DNA from: an uncultured Verrucomicrobiota bacterium
GTDB lineage: Bacteria; Verrucomicrobiota; Verrucomicrobiia; Opitutales; Opitutaceae
Reading direction: 5' to 3'
NCBI GenBank assembly: GCA_903856725.1
Contig: CAIOCT010000037.1
Coordinates: 1 to 40,691, forward strand
DNA: 40,691 nt
Shown: piece by piece, positions 1-8,380 of the stretch
Numbering within the stretch: the stretch's first letter is position 1
How the letters are laid out: each line of letters opens with the position of its first letter
Notes under the pieces: model-generated
The model's database searches: none
Told to the model about the DNA's origin: nothing
What the model saw: only the letters and a program-made list of their open reading frames with translations
Made by a program: the position numbers and the translations under genes

Positions 1-1184
1 ATGGCTGCGGGGACTTCCGGATTATCAGAATATTTAGCCTTAATAAAATTGGCAATCTTCGCCGGCGCCATAGCGCCCGTGGTGATATCCTTCTGCACCA
101 GCGCCTGCACGGCCGTCCGCTTAATATTGGGTAATTTATTAGTTAAAGTACCCAACGCCAGCGCATGCTCGACGGCATCATTGGCGGTGGGGAAAACGTG
201 CGCTGGGCGATTATGGCAGTCGATGCAATCCATGACTCGCACCAGTCCAGCCGGTGGCTCGCCTTTGAATTCTTCATTACGAAAAATCTTCGCGGAACCA
301 TCTTTTTTATTCGTGACGCGCATCCAGACAATATCCTGACGCTGTGCATCCGCCGCATAGTACTCAACCGAGCTATCGGGACTGACGTGCCAGTGAATGC
401 CCCCGAGCGGACTACCGGGGCGGCCGGTATTTACCCGCATCAACATCCGAACACTGTAAGGGGTGTTTTTTTTATCCGATAAGGAATGATCAAAAGTAAC
501 ATCAAGATTGCCCAGGAATTTTTCCGGCCAGTGACATTTCTCACACGTCTCACGCGCTGGTCGGAGATTTTTGACCGGCGTACCAATCGGCCGATTATAA
601 TTGTCGAGCGTGTAGGCAATCAGCTGATGCGTTCCATTAATTTTGGCTTTAATAAAAGCCCCCACCCCAGAACCCACGTGGCACTCTACACAATCCACCC
701 GCGCATGCCCGCCGCGCTGATAAGTGGAGAACTCAGGATTCATCGCTTGATGACAGACCTCGCCGCAAAATTGCGTAGACTCAGCATAATGATAGGTCTG
801 GTAACTCCCGAAGGTGCTGAGCAAAAGAAAAACTACCCCACCGACGCTGAGTAAAATTAAATAACGTCGCTGTGCTGGATTAGAAATATCCAGCCGCCAT
901 TTATCCGGCATCGTCGCCGCATGCTTGATCGCCCAGCGCCGTTGAGCCCAAGCTCCAAAAAAAGCGATTGCCAAACCCGCAATGAGAAAACCCGGCGCAA
1001 CAATATACGTAAAAATCCCCAAATAGGGATTCCGATGATCACCCGTGAAATCCATCCAGGTGAGTAACGCGAAAGAGAAAAGCGCGCCGACCGCGAGCAC
1101 TCCACCAATCGCACTAATCCAATTATTAAAATTCGAGCGCGGTGTTAACACGGCGACGGGCGGTTGGTCGTTGGACTCAGTCAT
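1..1184 (-). CDS. NapC/NirT-like membrane multihaem cytochrome c (C-terminus beyond window)
   Basis: The frame is open from an ATG at 1184 to the window edge (394 codons), so the C-terminus is missing. Three hydrophobic segments are visible near residues 22-45, 54-80 and 107-126. They are followed by a periplasmic cytochrome domain with four haem-attachment motifs: C140-GEV-C-H145 (a CX3CH spacing), C165-H169, C214-H218 and C320-H324. NapC/NirT/NrfH/CymA relatives take electrons from membrane quinols and pass them to periplasmic cytochromes. The first motif followed closely by Met148 resembles the NrfH-type first haem, but with one extra spacer residue. It is the last visible gene of the minus-strand cluster after the two small cytochromes, 89 bp downstream of the nearer one. 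I infer a quinol-side electron entry or exit point for the MtrAB-like conduit. More haems may lie beyond the window. Confidence 0.85.
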   Translation of the reverse strand, partial: MTESNDQPPVAVLTPRSNFNNWISAIGGVLAVGALFSFALLTWMDFTGDHRNPYLGIFTYIVAPGFLIAGLAIAFFGAWAQRRWAIKHAATMPDKWRLDISNPAQRRYLILLSVGGVVFLLLSTFGSYQTYHYAESTQFCGEVCHQAMNPEFSTYQRGGHARVDCVECHVGSGVGAFIKAKINGTHQLIAYTLDNYNRPIGTPVKNLRPARETCEKCHWPEKFLGNLDVTFDHSLSDKKNTPYSVRMLMRVNTGRPGSPLGGIHWHVSPDSSVEYYAADAQRQDIVWMRVTNKKDGSAKIFRNEEFKGEPPAGLVRVMDCIDCHNRPAHVFPTANDAVEHALALGTLTNKLPNIKRTAVQALVQKDITTGAMAPAKIANFIKAKYSDNPEVPAA

Positions 1185-1222
1185 AGAAATAGCGGATGAT
1201 CAAAATAGGTGAGGCTAGAACT

Positions 1223-1251
1223 GAGTCAGCACGCGGCGACGCCGCTGACTC
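1223..1251. other. Intergenic hairpin between cytochrome genes
   Basis: Arms GAGTCAG and CTGACTC surround an inner CGGC/GCCG stem with a GAC loop. The hairpin lies between the 1274 cytochrome gene and the NapC-like gene. On the minus strand it is not followed by a T-run, so it is more likely an mRNA-processing or stability element than a classical terminator. Confidence 0.5.
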
Positions 1252-1273
1252 GATGCACTCCGGCGGTGGCCGC

Positions 1274-1609
1274 TTAGGCTTTAAATTTACGCACGTAGGC
1301 CACGAGCTCCTGGATTTCGCCTCCAGAAATTTCTTCCTTAAAAGCCTTCATTTTTTCTTTGCCGTCAATTTTTACCCCACTCGTGATAGCCTTGGTCATT
1401 GCGTCATCCTTCAGTTCGGTTTGCACCTTAGCCTCAGTGTAATCGCGCAGCTTGAGTTTTTTTCCTGACTTAGTCTGACCCTTGCCATCCGCCCCGTGAC
1501 AGGAGGCGCAAAGATTATCCCAGTTTTCTGCCGCCGGCGCAGCGAGCGCCACGCCTGTAACCAGGGTAAGCATCAGTGTAGTGAGGGCTAATTTTGTCGT
1601 GGTTTTCAT
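1274..1609 (-). CDS. Small class I c-type cytochrome (copy 2)
   Basis: This 111-residue secreted cytochrome has a signal peptide ending near ALA at residues 21-23. It has one haem motif, C34-A-S-C37-H38, and a probable distal axial Met87 in the GKEKMKAF segment. That layout is typical of cytochrome c5/c6/c553-type mono-haem carriers. It is the same length as the gene at 1796 and differs from it at about 30 of 111 positions by eye, with no gaps, so the two are tandem paralogues. The role inferred from neighbours is a soluble periplasmic shuttle between the NapC-like membrane cytochrome and the MtrA-like cytochrome. The real partner and redox potential cannot be read from sequence. Confidence 0.9.
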   Translation of the reverse strand: MKTTTKLALTTLMLTLVTGVALAAPAAENWDNLCASCHGADGKGQTKSGKKLKLRDYTEAKVQTELKDDAMTKAITSGVKIDGKEKMKAFKEEISGGEIQELVAYVRKFKA

Positions 1610-1739
1610 GATAAAATAAAGAGATTGATTTAAAACTGACCCCAGTTGCTCGAAATGCGAAGGAATTGTGGTGCGGCCGAGTACCCTGCCGTGATTTTAA
1701 TCAGTCACTGACCCCACCAACGGGATGCTGTGCAATAAA

Positions 1740-1769
1740 GCCGACGGACGTCGCAAACGACTCGTCGGC
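1740..1769 (-). terminator. Hairpin with T-rich tail between the tandem cytochromes
   Basis: Outer arms GCCGACG/CGTCGGC enclose an inner GTCG-CAAA-CGAC stem-loop. On the minus strand the hairpin is followed by CTTTATTGC, a weak T-tract. It lies 27 bp past the stop of the first cytochrome gene. It could act as a partial terminator or 3' stabiliser that sets the ratio between upstream and downstream genes of the cluster. Confidence 0.5.
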
Positions 1770-1795
1770 TTGTAGATTAAATAAAGGCACGGATC

Positions 1796-2131
1796 TCAGA
1801 CCTTGAATTTGCGAATATACGCTACGAGGTCGTTGATCTCGTCCGACGAGAGTTGGGCTTTATACCCTTTCATCTTCTCCTTGCCGTCGATCTTCACCCC
1901 GCCAGCCGTAGCTTGGATCATGGCCGCATCCGTCAGCTCCGCTTGCACTTTGGCATCAGTGTAGTCGCGCAGCTTCAGCTTCTTCCCCGTCTTAGTCTGG
2001 GCCTTGCCATCAACGCCATGACATGAGGCGCAGAGGTTATCCCAATTGTCGGCAGCAGGCGCAGCCAGCGCTACACCTGTGCCGAGCGATAAGACGAGAC
2101 TCGTCAGAGCAATTTTTGCGGTGGTTTTCAT
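1796..2131 (-). CDS. Small class I c-type cytochrome (copy 1)
   Basis: This 111-residue cytochrome has an N-terminal signal peptide, haem motif C34-A-S-C37-H38 and candidate axial Met87. It is about 73% identical by eye to the neighbour at 1274, and the most variable part is residues 64-77 and the C-terminal third. It starts 24 bp after the stop of the MtrB-like porin gene and is probably co-transcribed with it. The inferred role is a periplasmic electron carrier serving the porin-cytochrome system. Which redox partner distinguishes the two copies is unknown. Confidence 0.9.
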   Translation of the reverse strand: MKTTAKIALTSLVLSLGTGVALAAPAADNWDNLCASCHGVDGKAQTKTGKKLKLRDYTDAKVQAELTDAAMIQATAGGVKIDGKEKMKGYKAQLSSDEINDLVAYIRKFKV

Positions 2132-2155
2132 GAGAAGGGTTAACCCAAACTCAGC

Positions 2156-4381
2156 TCAGAGAGCGTAATCGAGCGAAACGTAGGCGAGCGGTCCCTTGAA
2201 GTTGGTATTGCCGCCGGTCGTATCGTTCTTCGCATCATAATAGCCGAGCTTAGCATTGCCGATGCAGCGATCAGAGAACTTATGTTTCACCCCTGCCGTT
2301 ACGGAATATTCCGTAGCGCCAGCGCCAAAAGGCAGCGTCATGGCCGCCACTTCTGGATTATAGTTATCGGCTTTGTAGTAAGAAAACTGCAGCTGCAAAT
2401 CGTCGATCTTGGTCAAAACCAAGCCGGAGACTAGGCTAGCGGTGATGAAGTTGTTATTCGAATTTTGCAGCACCCGGTTAGCATCAAACGCGATATTCGT
2501 GCTCGTTGCCGCAAACACCCCGGCTCGAGGATAGACGGTGCCGATCACATTGAAAACGATACTGGCGTTGGCCTGGAGGTAGAACTGCGCCATCGGCGTC
2601 CAGTCGATCGTTTCCGCAATCGTGTGCGTCACCATATCCATGGAGTCATATTTCGGATAAGTAACCGCGTAGCCCGTCAAAGCCGTACCCGTCACACTGA
2701 TGCCTTGAACCGTAGCATCCCCTTTTTGGTAGATATAACGGGTCGTCGACGTCAGGGCCGTGGTCGGCTTAGCGATGGCGGTTAATTTCAACCCCGTAAA
2801 CTTAAAGCCGAGGACATAATTGTCTGCATAACCATCTGTCCGCAGCGTGTAGCCAATCGCTTTGCTGGTATTATCTTTGTGGAAAATTTCGCCGCGGAGC
2901 GTGAGCAACGAAGACTGGTGCCAATTACCCCCAATCGTGTATTTGAGCCGATTTTCCGACATATCATTGTAGGCCAGCTTGCTGTTAGCGATCACCGGAG
3001 TCGTCACAAAATCGTTCGGGGTCGCATAACGTTCATCCCCACTGACGCTCCGTACGCTCGCCGAGGCATAAAGCGCGAGATCTTTGATCCCCGTGTAATT
3101 GAGATCGAGTGCCGGGGTTAAGGACTTTTCTTTTACCCGCGAATAATAAGTCTGCAAACTATTGGTCGTGGTCACAACACCGGTGGTCGCAACAACGGCC
3201 GGCGTAACGGCCGTGAGTGCGCCGGCGCTCTTGGTATATTTATCTTCAGCGCGCAGCGCCAAATTGCTCGACCAATCCGGGGTTGGCTTCCAATCGAAGG
3301 CGAGACTGCCCACATAAACTTTAACCTGGGAACCACCCGTGAGTCCGAGATTATTATTAGCCCGCAAAACAACCGCTCCCACGGCCGTTGGCGTAGTCGT
3401 ATAGAGGGGACGATCGCCACTGAAGGTGCTGTCTACATCTTGATAATTAAAAGCTGCCAGCACTTTAACCGTATCGCTAAAGACTGTCTCACTCTTGGCA
3501 ATCAGGCCTGACATCTTAGTAACCATCCCATCAGTCTGCGAATATTGCACCTGATTATTCATGCTCCCGGCGGGCATTAAAAGTGTCGAGGCTGGTGTGG
3601 GATACGGTTTCACCTCGCCAGCAAAACGCATACCATAGCGCGTATCGTTATCATCAGTCTTTTCCTGCATCACCGTGACATGAAAGGTCGTATTCGCCAG
3701 AGTATGGCTTACTGAGCCTTCCAAGGCTTGGTGGTGCTCATCAATTTTCTGGTAGCTCGGCAGCATTTTACGCACTTGCGAGATCGGCGGAATATTATTC
3801 GGCAGGCCGGTGAAGTCACTATCACCCCAGATCGTGCTATTTTTTTTACCCAACCGCGTACCATCGACGTAGCTCAACTCGAATTTGGGCGTATTTGGCT
3901 GATTCAACTCGACCTTAACCCAATACTCACCGCGGTCGATGTGCAGATCTTCCGGGGTCATCGCATTCCATTGCTTGTTCAAAGGAAAGAATCCCCCGAT
4001 GCCATCATAGAAGGTCCGAAAGCTCTTGTAGCCTGCATTCAGTGAGCCGTATTCGGTCTTCGTTAATTTCATCTGTGCGAGGTAATCCTCAGCGCCGGTC
4101 AAGGCCCGCCCGTCGATCTCCATCGTAGTTTCCTTGTTCACATCTTTCGTGAAATGAAGGTCCTCAATACCCAGGCCGCCGCCCTTGGGCTGAACGATGC
4201 GCTTTTGAAAAGCAGCTTCGTTGCCCGTGATTGAAGGCACCTGACCACTGAGCTTGATATAGCTCTCGAAGGTCGGGAAAGCGTCGGCCGGTAAGGCCGC
4301 GGCTTGCGCTCCAGTAAGAGCGAGCAAAATTCCCGCGAGCAGACTCGTGCCGCGTAAGTTGGTAAGATAGTTAGCTTGCAT
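2156..4381 (-). CDS. MtrB/PioB-family outer-membrane beta-barrel porin
   Basis: I chose the ATG at 4381, which begins a clear signal peptide (hydrophobic core at about residues 11-22, ALA-rich cleavage site by residue 29) and gives 741 residues. An upstream in-frame start at 4465 would overlap the cytochrome gene and lacks signal character. The mature protein has many alternating amphipathic stretches, is rich in Tyr, Thr and Asn, and ends in a beta-strand (YVSLDYAL). This is as expected for the MtrB/PioB decahaem-associated porins, which sheath an MtrA-type cytochrome across the outer membrane. Only one Cys is present near the C-terminus, so the N-terminal CXXC of Shewanella MtrB is absent. 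It starts 20 bp after the upstream MtrA-like gene. Assignment rests on remembered family features and the adjacent multihaem partner. Confidence 0.88.
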   Translation of the reverse strand: MQANYLTNLRGTSLLAGILLALTGAQAAALPADAFPTFESYIKLSGQVPSITGNEAAFQKRIVQPKGGGLGIEDLHFTKDVNKETTMEIDGRALTGAEDYLAQMKLTKTEYGSLNAGYKSFRTFYDGIGGFFPLNKQWNAMTPEDLHIDRGEYWVKVELNQPNTPKFELSYVDGTRLGKKNSTIWGDSDFTGLPNNIPPISQVRKMLPSYQKIDEHHQALEGSVSHTLANTTFHVTVMQEKTDDNDTRYGMRFAGEVKPYPTPASTLLMPAGSMNNQVQYSQTDGMVTKMSGLIAKSETVFSDTVKVLAAFNYQDVDSTFSGDRPLYTTTPTAVGAVVLRANNNLGLTGGSQVKVYVGSLAFDWKPTPDWSSNLALRAEDKYTKSAGALTAVTPAVVATTGVVTTTNSLQTYYSRVKEKSLTPALDLNYTGIKDLALYASASVRSVSGDERYATPNDFVTTPVIANSKLAYNDMSENRLKYTIGGNWHQSSLLTLRGEIFHKDNTSKAIGYTLRTDGYADNYVLGFKFTGLKLTAIAKPTTALTSTTRYIYQKGDATVQGISVTGTALTGYAVTYPKYDSMDMVTHTIAETIDWTPMAQFYLQANASIVFNVIGTVYPRAGVFAATSTNIAFDANRVLQNSNNNFITASLVSGLVLTKIDDLQLQFSYYKADNYNPEVAAMTLPFGAGATEYSVTAGVKHKFSDRCIGNAKLGYYDAKNDTTGGNTNFKGPLAYVSLDYAL

Positions 4382-4401
4382 GGCTAGTATTTGGTAGAGG
4401 T

Positions 4402-5196
4402 TCAGCGACGGGTGTGGTTGTTGGTATTGGAACCGTGCGGGGCCTCGTGGCAGCCGGCGCTCCAACAGGTGCCTTGCATTAGGCGGGTGTTATGATTTTC
4501 CGGCGTGTGACGAACGGCGTTGCCGTTAATCTCACCACTGACAGTTGGGGCCTCAAGATGGCACCGCAGACAGAGGTTAGCATCCCGCGCGACCAGCATC
4601 TTCTGATTCACTGAGCCGTGCGGGTTATGGCACGAGGTACAGCCTTCTTTCATCGCCGCATGCTCATAAACGAACGGCCCCTTTTGTGCGGAGTGGCACT
4701 TGGTGCAGGTCTCATTCTGACTTTCCAAGGCGGCACCCGAGCCCTTAATAGCGCTGTCAGCATGGACGTCGTGACAATCGACACAGGAAACTTTGCCCGC
4801 CAACACCGGATGCGTGTTTGGCAGACTGAACTCACCGCGTTTATCCAAATGGCACTGGAAGCAGGCCTCTGGGGACTTGCGCGGATTAACAATGGTGCCC
4901 TTGCTTCCACCCGCCTTGACGTGCAGCGAGCCGCCGCCATGGCAAGATTCGCACCCGATCTCGGTGCCCTTCGCGTCTTTCAGCGCAAGTTTGGCATGAG
5001 TCGAGCCAGCAAAATGGCCGGTTTGCTCTTCGTGACACTCGACGCACTTTTTCGAGCCAACAAAAGTTGCTCCGGCAACATTAGGCGGTGCCACCATGGT
5101 GCGGTCGGCGACTACGCAGCCAACCAAGAAAAGCCCCCAGATGGTGGCTCCTCCAAAAATTAAGGTGCTTTTATTCCAGCGCGTTTTGTAGCTCAT
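4402..5196 (-). CDS. MtrA/DmsE-family multihaem c-type cytochrome (eight haem motifs, lipoprotein)
   Basis: This is a 264-residue cytochrome. A lipobox-like LVGC at residues 24-27 suggests a lipoprotein anchor. Seven CXXCH motifs start at Cys51, 82, 112, 138, 164, 186 and 209. An eighth, atypical site is C244-WSAG-C249-H250 (CX4CH). The family (MtrA, PioA, DmsE) normally carries ten haems, so this member has at most eight. The GSKKCVECH and STHAKL segments near residues 47-70 match the family's first repeat. MtrA proteins form a haem wire inside the MtrB barrel. The gene directly precedes the MtrB-like gene and is the first of the minus-strand cluster. I see no outer-surface MtrC/OmcA-type cytochrome within the window. 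Confidence 0.9.
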   Translation of the reverse strand: MSYKTRWNKSTLIFGGATIWGLFLVGCVVADRTMVAPPNVAGATFVGSKKCVECHEEQTGHFAGSTHAKLALKDAKGTEIGCESCHGGGSLHVKAGGSKGTIVNPRKSPEACFQCHLDKRGEFSLPNTHPVLAGKVSCVDCHDVHADSAIKGSGAALESQNETCTKCHSAQKGPFVYEHAAMKEGCTSCHNPHGSVNQKMLVARDANLCLRCHLEAPTVSGEINGNAVRHTPENHNTRLMQGTCWSAGCHEAPHGSNTNNHTRR

Positions 5197-5584
5197 GATG
5201 GCATTTGGTTTCTAAAAATTAATTGAGGCCTAAGCGTAGTTTTCCGGCCGAGAGAATCTTTCTTCACGCGCTCATTATCGCAGAATCGTCTCCCGAATAC
5301 TCCGCATGCCTTGCAGTCTTCTGTGCATTCATTGCGCATATTTTGCGTGCCGCATTATCTACGATTATGCAGCTAGCTAATTAAGGTGATAAATATTCAA
5401 CGACCCTACTTAACCTCAGCTTTAACATTTTTTCTGCGCTGAGAGGGACGAGCATTAGCCGAAGCATTTTTTATTTCATCCCACCCTAATACTCGCGACC
5501 ACCCGGCGTCCTCAAAGCCGAGTGGGCAATCGTAATTTTTATTTTACCGCTGCCTTGGGCTGAGTCGAAATACGCTCAGCCGCA
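5197..5584. other. 388-bp non-coding region upstream of the electron-transfer cluster
   Basis: No credible coding frame is present. It must hold the minus-strand promoter of the MtrA-like gene. A GATAAT hexamer about 70 bp upstream of its ATG (near 5276-5281 on the minus strand) could be a -10 element, but I see no convincing -35. The side next to the isomerase-like gene carries a hairpin described separately. Confidence 0.4.
5558..5581 (-). terminator. Possible terminator hairpin of the isomerase-like gene
   Basis: Arms GGCTGAG/CTCAGCC (7 bp) with a 10-nt loop lie 3 bp past the stop codon of the gene ending at 5585. No T-run follows directly on the minus strand, so it may be a 3'-end stabiliser or a weak terminator. 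Confidence 0.35.
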
Positions 5585-6487
5585 TCACACATCGCACAGC
5601 ACCACTCCGGCCCGCAAACCCGCGAGTGCATCCGCGTTACGGGGGATGAATTCCTGCCCAACAAAACCGGTGTAGCCCGTCGCTAAAATCGCGCGCATGA
5701 TCGCCGGATAAAACAACTCCTGATTCTCATCCAACTCGTGCCGGCCGGGCACGCCGGCGGTGTGATAATGACCGATATATTGATGGTGGCGCTGAATCGT
5801 GGCGATCACATCACCTTCCATGATCTGCATGTGATAAATATCATAGAGCAGCTTAAAATGCTCTGAACCCAAAGCCTGACAGAGCGCCACGCCCCACTCC
5901 GTACGATCGCACATGTAGTCCTTATGATCCACCCGACTATTCAGCAATTCCATGCAGAGCGTAATGCCCAATTTCTCTGCCAAGGGTAAAATTCGCCGTA
6001 AGCCCACCGCGCAGTTAGCTAAGCCTTGAGCATCAGCCATGCCCGCGCGATTACCGGAAAAACAAATCAGCCGGGTCAAACCAGCGTCCGCGGTCGCCTG
6101 CAGCTGGACTTCGTAAGCGGCCACGAGGGCATCATGATATTCCAACCGATTCCAAGCTCGCGGAATTCCGCCGACCGTGACGTCACCCACTTTCGTAGTT
6201 GGATTGCTGACCAGCGCACACGTGAGGCCATGTTTTTTGGCGATGGGAAAATCTTTGGGCTGCAGCAACTCCACCGATACCAAACCCATCTCGGCGGCGG
6301 CCACGCATAATTTTTCGAGGGGAATCTTCCCGTAGCACCAGGCGCACACCGATTGCTTGATACGACCCGATCGCGCAGCCAGCAGTTTATCAGCAACTGC
6401 CGCCGGCAAAGTCGTCGCACCAGCCAGCACAGCGGCTCCGACTCCGAGTTGACTAAGCGCCTGCCGCCGCGTGATCGATGGGGTCAT
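5585..6487 (-). CDS. Tat-exported sugar-phosphate isomerase/epimerase (hydroxypyruvate isomerase-like TIM barrel)
   Basis: I chose the ATG at 6487 (300 residues) because it places a twin-arginine signal right at the N-terminus: T-R7-R8-Q-A-L followed by a hydrophobic Ala/Gly-rich core. A longer frame starting at 6562 has no signal character. The mature part looks like the xylose-isomerase-like TIM-barrel family, hydroxypyruvate isomerase branch. Candidate metal or catalytic residues are the Glu in CMELLNSR, Asp and His in YDIYHMQ, His in GHYHTAGVPGR and Glu in GQEFIP. Tat-exported members of this fold are common in Verrucomicrobiota and Planctomycetota, where they are mostly uncharacterised. 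The actual sugar substrate is unknown. It follows recN on the same strand. Confidence 0.82.
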   Translation of the reverse strand: MTPSITRRQALSQLGVGAAVLAGATTLPAAVADKLLAARSGRIKQSVCAWCYGKIPLEKLCVAAAEMGLVSVELLQPKDFPIAKKHGLTCALVSNPTTKVGDVTVGGIPRAWNRLEYHDALVAAYEVQLQATADAGLTRLICFSGNRAGMADAQGLANCAVGLRRILPLAEKLGITLCMELLNSRVDHKDYMCDRTEWGVALCQALGSEHFKLLYDIYHMQIMEGDVIATIQRHHQYIGHYHTAGVPGRHELDENQELFYPAIMRAILATGYTGFVGQEFIPRNADALAGLRAGVVLCDV

Positions 6488-6592
6488 GTCAGCAGGATAA
6501 AATAATGATTTTGGACATAGCAACTGACAACCCACCGCCGCCTGAAATTCCTTCCTAGCCACCCGAGCGGCGCAGGATCTTCGTTCACTACC

Positions 6593-8254
6593 CTAGCCCT
6601 TCAACAACTCTTCGGCGTGGGCCATCGCGCTCTTCGCATTACGATCACCCAGCATCCGCGCAAGTTCGCTGACCCGAGTTTTGCGATCATCATGAATGGC
6701 TTCGATTGTCACCGCAGCGCGCTCCCCACTCTGATCCTTAGTCACGACAAAATGATTCTGAGCCTGAGCCGCAACTTGCGGGAGATGCGTGACGCAGAGC
6801 ACCTGATGACGCTCGGCAATATTTGCCATTTTCTCGCCCACGATGCGGCCAATTTCACCGCCGACATTGGCATCCACTTCATCAAAAACTAGCAGCGGCA
6901 CGTCATCAATTTCTGCCAAAACGGCCTTGAGGGCCAACATCACTCGGGCCAGTTCCCCGCTCGAAGCAATGCGGTGCAACGCCAACGGCGCCTCGCCTAC
7001 ATTGGGAGAAAAAAGAAATTCCACCCCGACATCGCCCTGCGGCCCCAGCTCCGAGAGTGAGACTAGGTGGACTCGAAAATCCGCTTTCTTAAAGCCGAGC
7101 TGCGCGATGACCTTCCCAGCCGCCTTCGCCAACTGCAGTGCCGCTTTTTCCCGAGTCGCGCGCAACTCATGCGCAAATTTCTTCGCCAACATGTGGGCCT
7201 CGACAATCTGCTTTTCGAGCTTCGCCAACGTGCCCGCAATATCGCCCTGCATTGCCAATTTCCTCCGCATCTCTTCCCGCGCCGCCACCACTAACTCCAA
7301 TTTAGTCCCGTGCTTGCGCTTCACCTCGAGCCAACCATTCATCCGTTCCTGCAACGCTTCAGCCTGCTCAGGATCAAAATTCAATGATTGTGCGAGCGTC
7401 GAAAATTCAGCCTCGAGATCACCGAGCTCGACGGAGCAAGCCAGCAAGCGCTCGGCTAAGGGTTTACTCGCCGTATCGAGCGACTCCAACTGACGCGCCT
7501 GCCGCAGCAACGCCGCCAATGATCCGAGCACCCCGTCGTCACCGCTCAACCCTTGACTGAGGCCAGCGGCTAATTGCGTAATTTCCTGCGCACTTTGCTG
7601 ACGAGCAAAATCGCGCTCGAGCGTGGCCAGCGCTTCTTCGGTCAACTCCAGCCCATCCAGCTTGGCCAATTGCGCCCGCAGAAAATCGATCTGCTCCGCC
7701 GACAATTTCTCAGCTCCCGCCAATCGCGTGCGTTCGTCGACCAATTCACGCCACGCCTGAAAATGCAGGCCATATTTCTGCAGCTCCGTCGTATTTTTGG
7801 CAAAGAGATCAAGCAATTCTCGCTGGCAGCCTTCTTTCAGCAAGCGGCGCGGTTCGCCAGGACCATGAAAATCAATCCAGTACTCCCCCAAAGCCTGCAA
7901 GGCCGCGAGGGTGGCCATACTGCCATTAACAGAAATCCGCGGCGCTTTATCACGCGGCAGGCTGCGCTTCAGTATGAGCACCCCGTCGTCACAGGGAGGC
8001 AGATCAAGCGCCGTCAAGGCGACATCAAGCTTACGGCTATCAGTAAAAAATAACGCTGCCTCAACTTCGGTGGCCGGAGCGCCTTGGCGGATAATGGTTT
8101 TGTCAGCTCGGGCGCCAGCCAGCAACGAGAGCGCCCCCAAGAGAATGCTTTTACCCGCTCCCGTTTCACCGGTCACGGCCGTAAACCCCGTCTCAAAGTC
8201 CAATTCGACCTCCTCGAGGAGGGCCAGATTGCGGATACGGAGACTTTGCAGCAT
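6593..8254 (-). CDS. recN: DNA repair protein RecN
   Basis: The 553-residue frame from ATG 8254 matches the usual RecN length. A longer frame to 8365 adds residues unlike the family start, MLQSLRIRNLALLEEVELDF. Walker A is GETGAGKS at residues 29-36. A long coiled-coil middle follows. The ABC signature ASSGELARVMLALK and Walker B LLVFDEVDANVGG lie near the C-terminus. RecN is an SMC-like ATPase that acts early in double-strand-break repair with RecA. No LexA-like operator was recognised upstream. The gene is divergent from tRNA-Val. Confidence 0.97.
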   Translation of the reverse strand: MLQSLRIRNLALLEEVELDFETGFTAVTGETGAGKSILLGALSLLAGARADKTIIRQGAPATEVEAALFFTDSRKLDVALTALDLPPCDDGVLILKRSLPRDKAPRISVNGSMATLAALQALGEYWIDFHGPGEPRRLLKEGCQRELLDLFAKNTTELQKYGLHFQAWRELVDERTRLAGAEKLSAEQIDFLRAQLAKLDGLELTEEALATLERDFARQQSAQEITQLAAGLSQGLSGDDGVLGSLAALLRQARQLESLDTASKPLAERLLACSVELGDLEAEFSTLAQSLNFDPEQAEALQERMNGWLEVKRKHGTKLELVVAAREEMRRKLAMQGDIAGTLAKLEKQIVEAHMLAKKFAHELRATREKAALQLAKAAGKVIAQLGFKKADFRVHLVSLSELGPQGDVGVEFLFSPNVGEAPLALHRIASSGELARVMLALKAVLAEIDDVPLLVFDEVDANVGGEIGRIVGEKMANIAERHQVLCVTHLPQVAAQAQNHFVVTKDQSGERAAVTIEAIHDDRKTRVSELARMLGDRNAKSAMAHAEELLKG

Positions 8255-8380
8255 GTCGGCAGGTGATTTACTCGGAGTAGCTTTAAATGCACGCGAAAAC
8301 GCGCCGAAATCCCGCCAAAGAATGATCAAGATTTTTTCTTGCACCGTCCGCCCCGCGTCCTTCATAGATAGCCCTCTGCT

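Noticed and set aside
4618-5163. 181-residue plus-strand frame opposite the MtrA-like gene
   Set aside because: The opposite strand carries eight haem motifs in correct order; this frame shows nothing recognisable.
6843-7493. 216-residue plus-strand frame inside recN
   Set aside because: It is antisense to a certain RecN gene, Ser/Arg-rich, and has no domain; a shadow frame of GC-biased codons.
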